Origin: Entamoeba histolytica HM-1:IMSS
Lineage: Eukaryota > Evosea > Mastigamoebida > Endamoebidae
DNA length: 16,662 bases
Direction: 5' to 3'
NCBI RefSeq assembly: GCF_000208925.1
Contig: NW_001915176.1
Location: 1 to 16,662 of the forward strand
The stretch's first letter is position 1. Each line of letters opens with the position of its first letter. Under the pieces are notes generated by a model. That model had not been told where the DNA came from and ran no database searches. It saw only the letters and a list, made by a program, of their open reading frames with translations. Below are positions 13,511 through 16,662 of the stretch, one piece after another. A program made the position numbers and the translations under genes.

Positions 13511-14129
13511 TTTCTTCTTCTGACATATTTCTATTATTTATATTCTTCTTTATATCGTTTAATTTCTTTTATTATATCTAATTCTTGTTTATTATCATTA
13601 TGTCTTATTTTCTTCTATTTTCTTATTATTTATATTATTCTTCTATTATTCTTTTAATCATATTCTATTTCTTCTTTATTATTTATTATTTATTATTCAT
13701 TCTTTTTATTTCCATTTTCTATTTCTTTTCATTTATTATCTTTATTTCAAATGAAAAATCTATACATTCTTATGTTGTTATGAATCAAAATATAATCTCC
13801 ATTCTAATATTTACACAAATGAATTAGTATATACTAATTTCATTCTTTTAGATTGATTAAAAATAAATAATTATAATAAATTATAATAAAAATAATGTGA
13901 TTTTAAATATTAGAGAGAATAATAAGTTATAAACACGAGAAACGTGAATAAATGATTAGATATGAAATAGTCAAAGAATTAAAGAATTATATTTTCTACA
14001 AACAGAATATGGTATAAAACAAAATATAAATAAATGATAAATAACCAAATGAATGAAGAAATAATAATATACAATATACAAATTAACATACTAATAATAA
14101 ATTGTACCATAAAAAATAATTATAAAAAA

Positions 14130-16662
14130 GAAATAAATAAAAATAAGAAAATAAATATTTCATAAATTAAAATATATTAAAAAAGCAAAAAGAAACATGA
14201 TAAATTTAATCAAATAAATAGACATTATAAAGAAGTAAATAAATAAACAAATAGAATAAATTTCATAATATTGAATAAATTGAATAAATAAAATAAATTA
14301 TATATTTCAAAAGAAGAAAATCAAAAATAATTTGTTCAATAAATATAAATAATAATAATAATCATAAATAAATATAATTTTATTAATTCTTTATAATTTT
14401 ATAAATAATTTAATGAATTAATAATATTTAATATTTTATCTATGTAAATAATATAATAATGTAACAATTTACAAATAAAATAAAAATATATTTAAATATT
14501 CTTTTCATTCATTATTTCATATTAACAAATAAAATAAATATTTTAATAAATATTAATATTTAATTCTTTTTATAAAATAAATTCTATGTTTATTTTTTAA
14601 ATAAATATTTTAATTTATAACTCTTCTTATTTATTTCTTATTTTTCATATAAATTATTTATTCAATTATTCTATAGAAATATTAATATTATTTATAATAT
14701 TTTATTCGATTCATATATTAGTTTATACTAAACATATTTATTTTATTATTCATCTATCAGAATTAATTATTAATTTAAAATTGTTTTATATAAATATTAA
14801 TAATAAAATTAAAAATGAAATAAAACTTTTATTTATTATCAATAAAATATATTAATTATTATGTTTCAAAACAAACATCTTCTATATGATATTTAACTGC
14901 TATTACATCTATTATTTTAATATCAAATAGATTATTTCTTCTATTCTATATAGATTCTTATATTCATCAAAATGATTATAACATTATTTCATTAATTCTT
15001 TCATATTCTTGTTAACAATATCTTTCTCAATTATTTCATATGGTATTTTGATTCAAAACACTTCTATTAATCTTCTTATTTCTTTATTAATTAATCTTCT
15101 TATTCTTATTACAAATACTAATTATCATTACTTTTATCATTCTATTCTCTTGAATTTTCATAATTTATATCTTACATGTTCATTTTATTCATAAATATTA
15201 TATTTATATTGCAATTTCTTACATTTATCATATCTATGATACGTGATATTTGTTCATTGAACATATCATATAAATGTCTAGTATTTTATTGAACTTCATT
15301 TATTCTTTATTCATATTTTCACTATGCTTCATTACTATTATCTCTTCTTTTCTACTCTTCTTATGTTATCTTTTTTTCGTTTGTATTTTCCCTTTATTCT
15401 TTTTCTCAGTTGATTTATTATTTTATTTTGAAATAATTTGTATTTAATTCTTAATTCTCTCAAAATATATTCATCTATTAAGTCATGTTTTCCATCTGAT
15501 TTTTCTTTGTTACAATTACACTTTAATATTATATATTTGATAATTGTTGTTTTATCATATAATTAACACAATGATAATATTTTATTATATTTCATTGTAC
15601 TTTCATTCTTCCTGAATCACCTTTACCTGTTCTTATCATTTTCTTTGTATATTTATTAATTTCATTATTTTATTTGTAATTTCTTTAATTGCCATATAAC
15701 TATTAAAATTGTTTCTATTTTGCTTACTTTGATTCTTCTTTTTCCAATTCTTCAAACTAATATTGTTTGAATATATTCTTTATATATTTAATACTCATAT
15801 TTATTTGTTTTTTCATATTCTCTTTATTGTCTTTTTTATTTATTCTCTTTCTTCAAACACTATCAAATATATTCATTAATCACTTTTCTTTCTTTTGATT
15901 TATTTCATCTCATTATTTAAATGTAAATTGCATTATTCTTCTATTATATTCTAATCATTATTTATCTTTAAATATTATTATTCAATATTAATTCTTCTCT
16001 TTTTAACATATAATCTTACTATACATTTTCTTTCTTTTTCACGTGTGTTTTATAAATCTCTTTTCTTATTATTTATTCTATTTTGATTAATTTTATTATA
16101 TTCAATTTAATTAAAAATGATTAATAAATGAATAATTTGATTGATTCTGTATTGATTCTTCATATATAACTTTTCTTACTACATTATTCTTATTTATATT
16201 TTCTATTAATTTAATAATGTCATATTGCTTTCTTCTTGATACTTTCTTTACCATTATTCTTTTTGAATTGGAATATTCATAATTATTTCTATGACTGATC
16301 TTCATCTAGTATTTGTATTTCATTCATATTATCTGATGTTGTTATGTTCATAATTCTAATTAATCAAAATTCGTTGGTATTAATTTCCGTTCAAATTCAA
16401 TTTATTATATTTATTACTTTATTATGTACCATTTCAATGCATTTTTATTTATTATCTTCAGTTCATCAATATATAACACATTTATACTTTTTATCAAATA
16501 TTTTGGTTCTATATAATATTTCAAAAAGAATATTCACATTGAAGATAAATAATAAAGATGATAATGAATCAAAATGAACGATACAATATGTAAATTTAAT
16601 ATCTCTAATTCATTCTTATAATCCTATCTTATTTTTATTCTCTATTGATTGTTTATATTTTT
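14130..16662. other. Gene-free, extremely AT-rich terminal region
   Basis: A-rich to about 14420, then largely T/C on the plus strand with few G. Open frames up to 77 codons (e.g. 16344-16577 and 15009-15194) are low-complexity Ile/Phe/Leu/Tyr/Ser strings and are rejected. It directly continues the right ITR and has no partner in this window. It is most simply the rest of a longer ITR whose left copy was not assembled. It could instead be a unique segment of a circular molecule or host flanking DNA. Confidence 0.6.
15221..15277. repeat. Nested inverted repeats (possible branched hairpin)
   Basis: ACATTTAT (15221-15228) pairs with ATAAATGT (15270-15277). Inside are TATCATA/TATGATA (15226-15232 and 15235-15241) and TGATAT..GTTCA/TGAAC..ATATCA (15244-15268). 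Part of the first inner hairpin overlaps the outer stem, so not all pairs can form at once. Such a three-way shape would recall terminal hairpins of linear ssDNA viruses, but chance pairing in AT-rich DNA is a real alternative. Confidence 0.35.

Larger units (their letters stand above)
13137..14129. repeat. Right arm of long inverted (terminal) repeat
   Basis: This is the reverse-complement partner of 1-1014. It is nearly identical over 13269-14129 and diverged over about 13137-13268, where the left arm carries roughly 20-30 extra bases around its GTCAGCGC motif. It holds the mirrored 54-bp palindrome, the 18-bp palindrome, the three TGACGT repeats and the TA tract. Unlike the left arm, it continues outward into 2.5 kb of further sequence, so the true end of the repeat cannot be seen in this window. 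Confidence 0.95.

Noticed and set aside
16344..16577. 77-codon plus-strand frame near the right end (and 15009-15194, 16111-16305)
   Set aside because: Low-complexity Ile/Leu/Ser/Phe/Tyr composition like the surrounding non-coding DNA, with no recognisable start context or neighbours.
1..16662. Polinton, virophage or bidnavirus-type element
   Set aside because: Long inverted repeats fit, but no protein-primed DNA polymerase, packaging ATPase, maturation protease or integrase is encoded. Replication genes are of Rep type.

Overview
The window looks like a nearly complete genome of a large, AT-rich, linear DNA virus or virus-like element. It has a CRESS-DNA (Cressdnaviricota-like) core expanded far beyond the few-kilobase genomes known for that group. 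The supporting genes are a Rep with an N-terminal HUH endonuclease and a superfamily 3 helicase (4254-5930, +), and two different jelly-roll-type capsid candidates (8455-9408 and 9832-11175, -). It also encodes a deoxynucleoside kinase (1632-2402, +) and two paralogous fibre/spike-like proteins with phage-fibre-type beta repeats (11216-12956, +). No DNA polymerase, packaging ATPase, rRNA, tRNA, CRISPR array or insertion sequence was seen. Genes use the standard code. TATA-like boxes and AATAAA signals, and the absence of Shine-Dalgarno-like sites where I looked, suggest a eukaryotic host. The host itself cannot be named from the sequence.

Layout: positions 1-1014 and 13137-14129 form a long inverted repeat. 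It is almost identical over 1-861/13269-14129 and diverges towards the inside. Each arm carries a perfect 54-bp palindrome, a three-copy ~40-bp repeat containing TGACGT, and TGAC/GTCA-rich motifs. These are plausible replication-origin and promoter elements. The window starts exactly where the left arm begins to mirror position 14129, while the right side continues for another 2.5 kb of gene-free, extremely AT-rich sequence. The left end is therefore probably truncated; if the arms are symmetric the genome is about 19.2 kb or more. A circular form, or host flank on the right, cannot be excluded.

Left/early half (1.6-5.9 kb): deoxynucleoside kinase (+), a 51-aa single-pass membrane protein (+), a 105-aa acidic protein (-), a 101-aa helical protein (+), a 164-aa charged protein (-) and Rep (+). 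Two divergent promoter regions (2923-3121 and 4109-4253) share a 17-nt box, TATA-like elements and TGACG motifs. I infer that this is the early, replication-related block.

Right/late half (5.95-12.96 kb): a tightly packed minus-strand structural cluster, transcribed leftwards from ~11.18 kb. It runs capsid 1, its in-frame extension beyond a single TAG codon, capsid 2, then an 824-aa Arg-rich coiled-coil protein. Divergent from it on the plus strand are the two fibre-like proteins. Several of these genes are preceded by a TAATTGA-containing motif. The likely logic is that the kinase raises dNTP supply, Rep nicks and unwinds at ITR origins, and the capsid, core and fibre proteins build a particle more elaborate than in known CRESS viruses. 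Functions of the four small early proteins are unknown.
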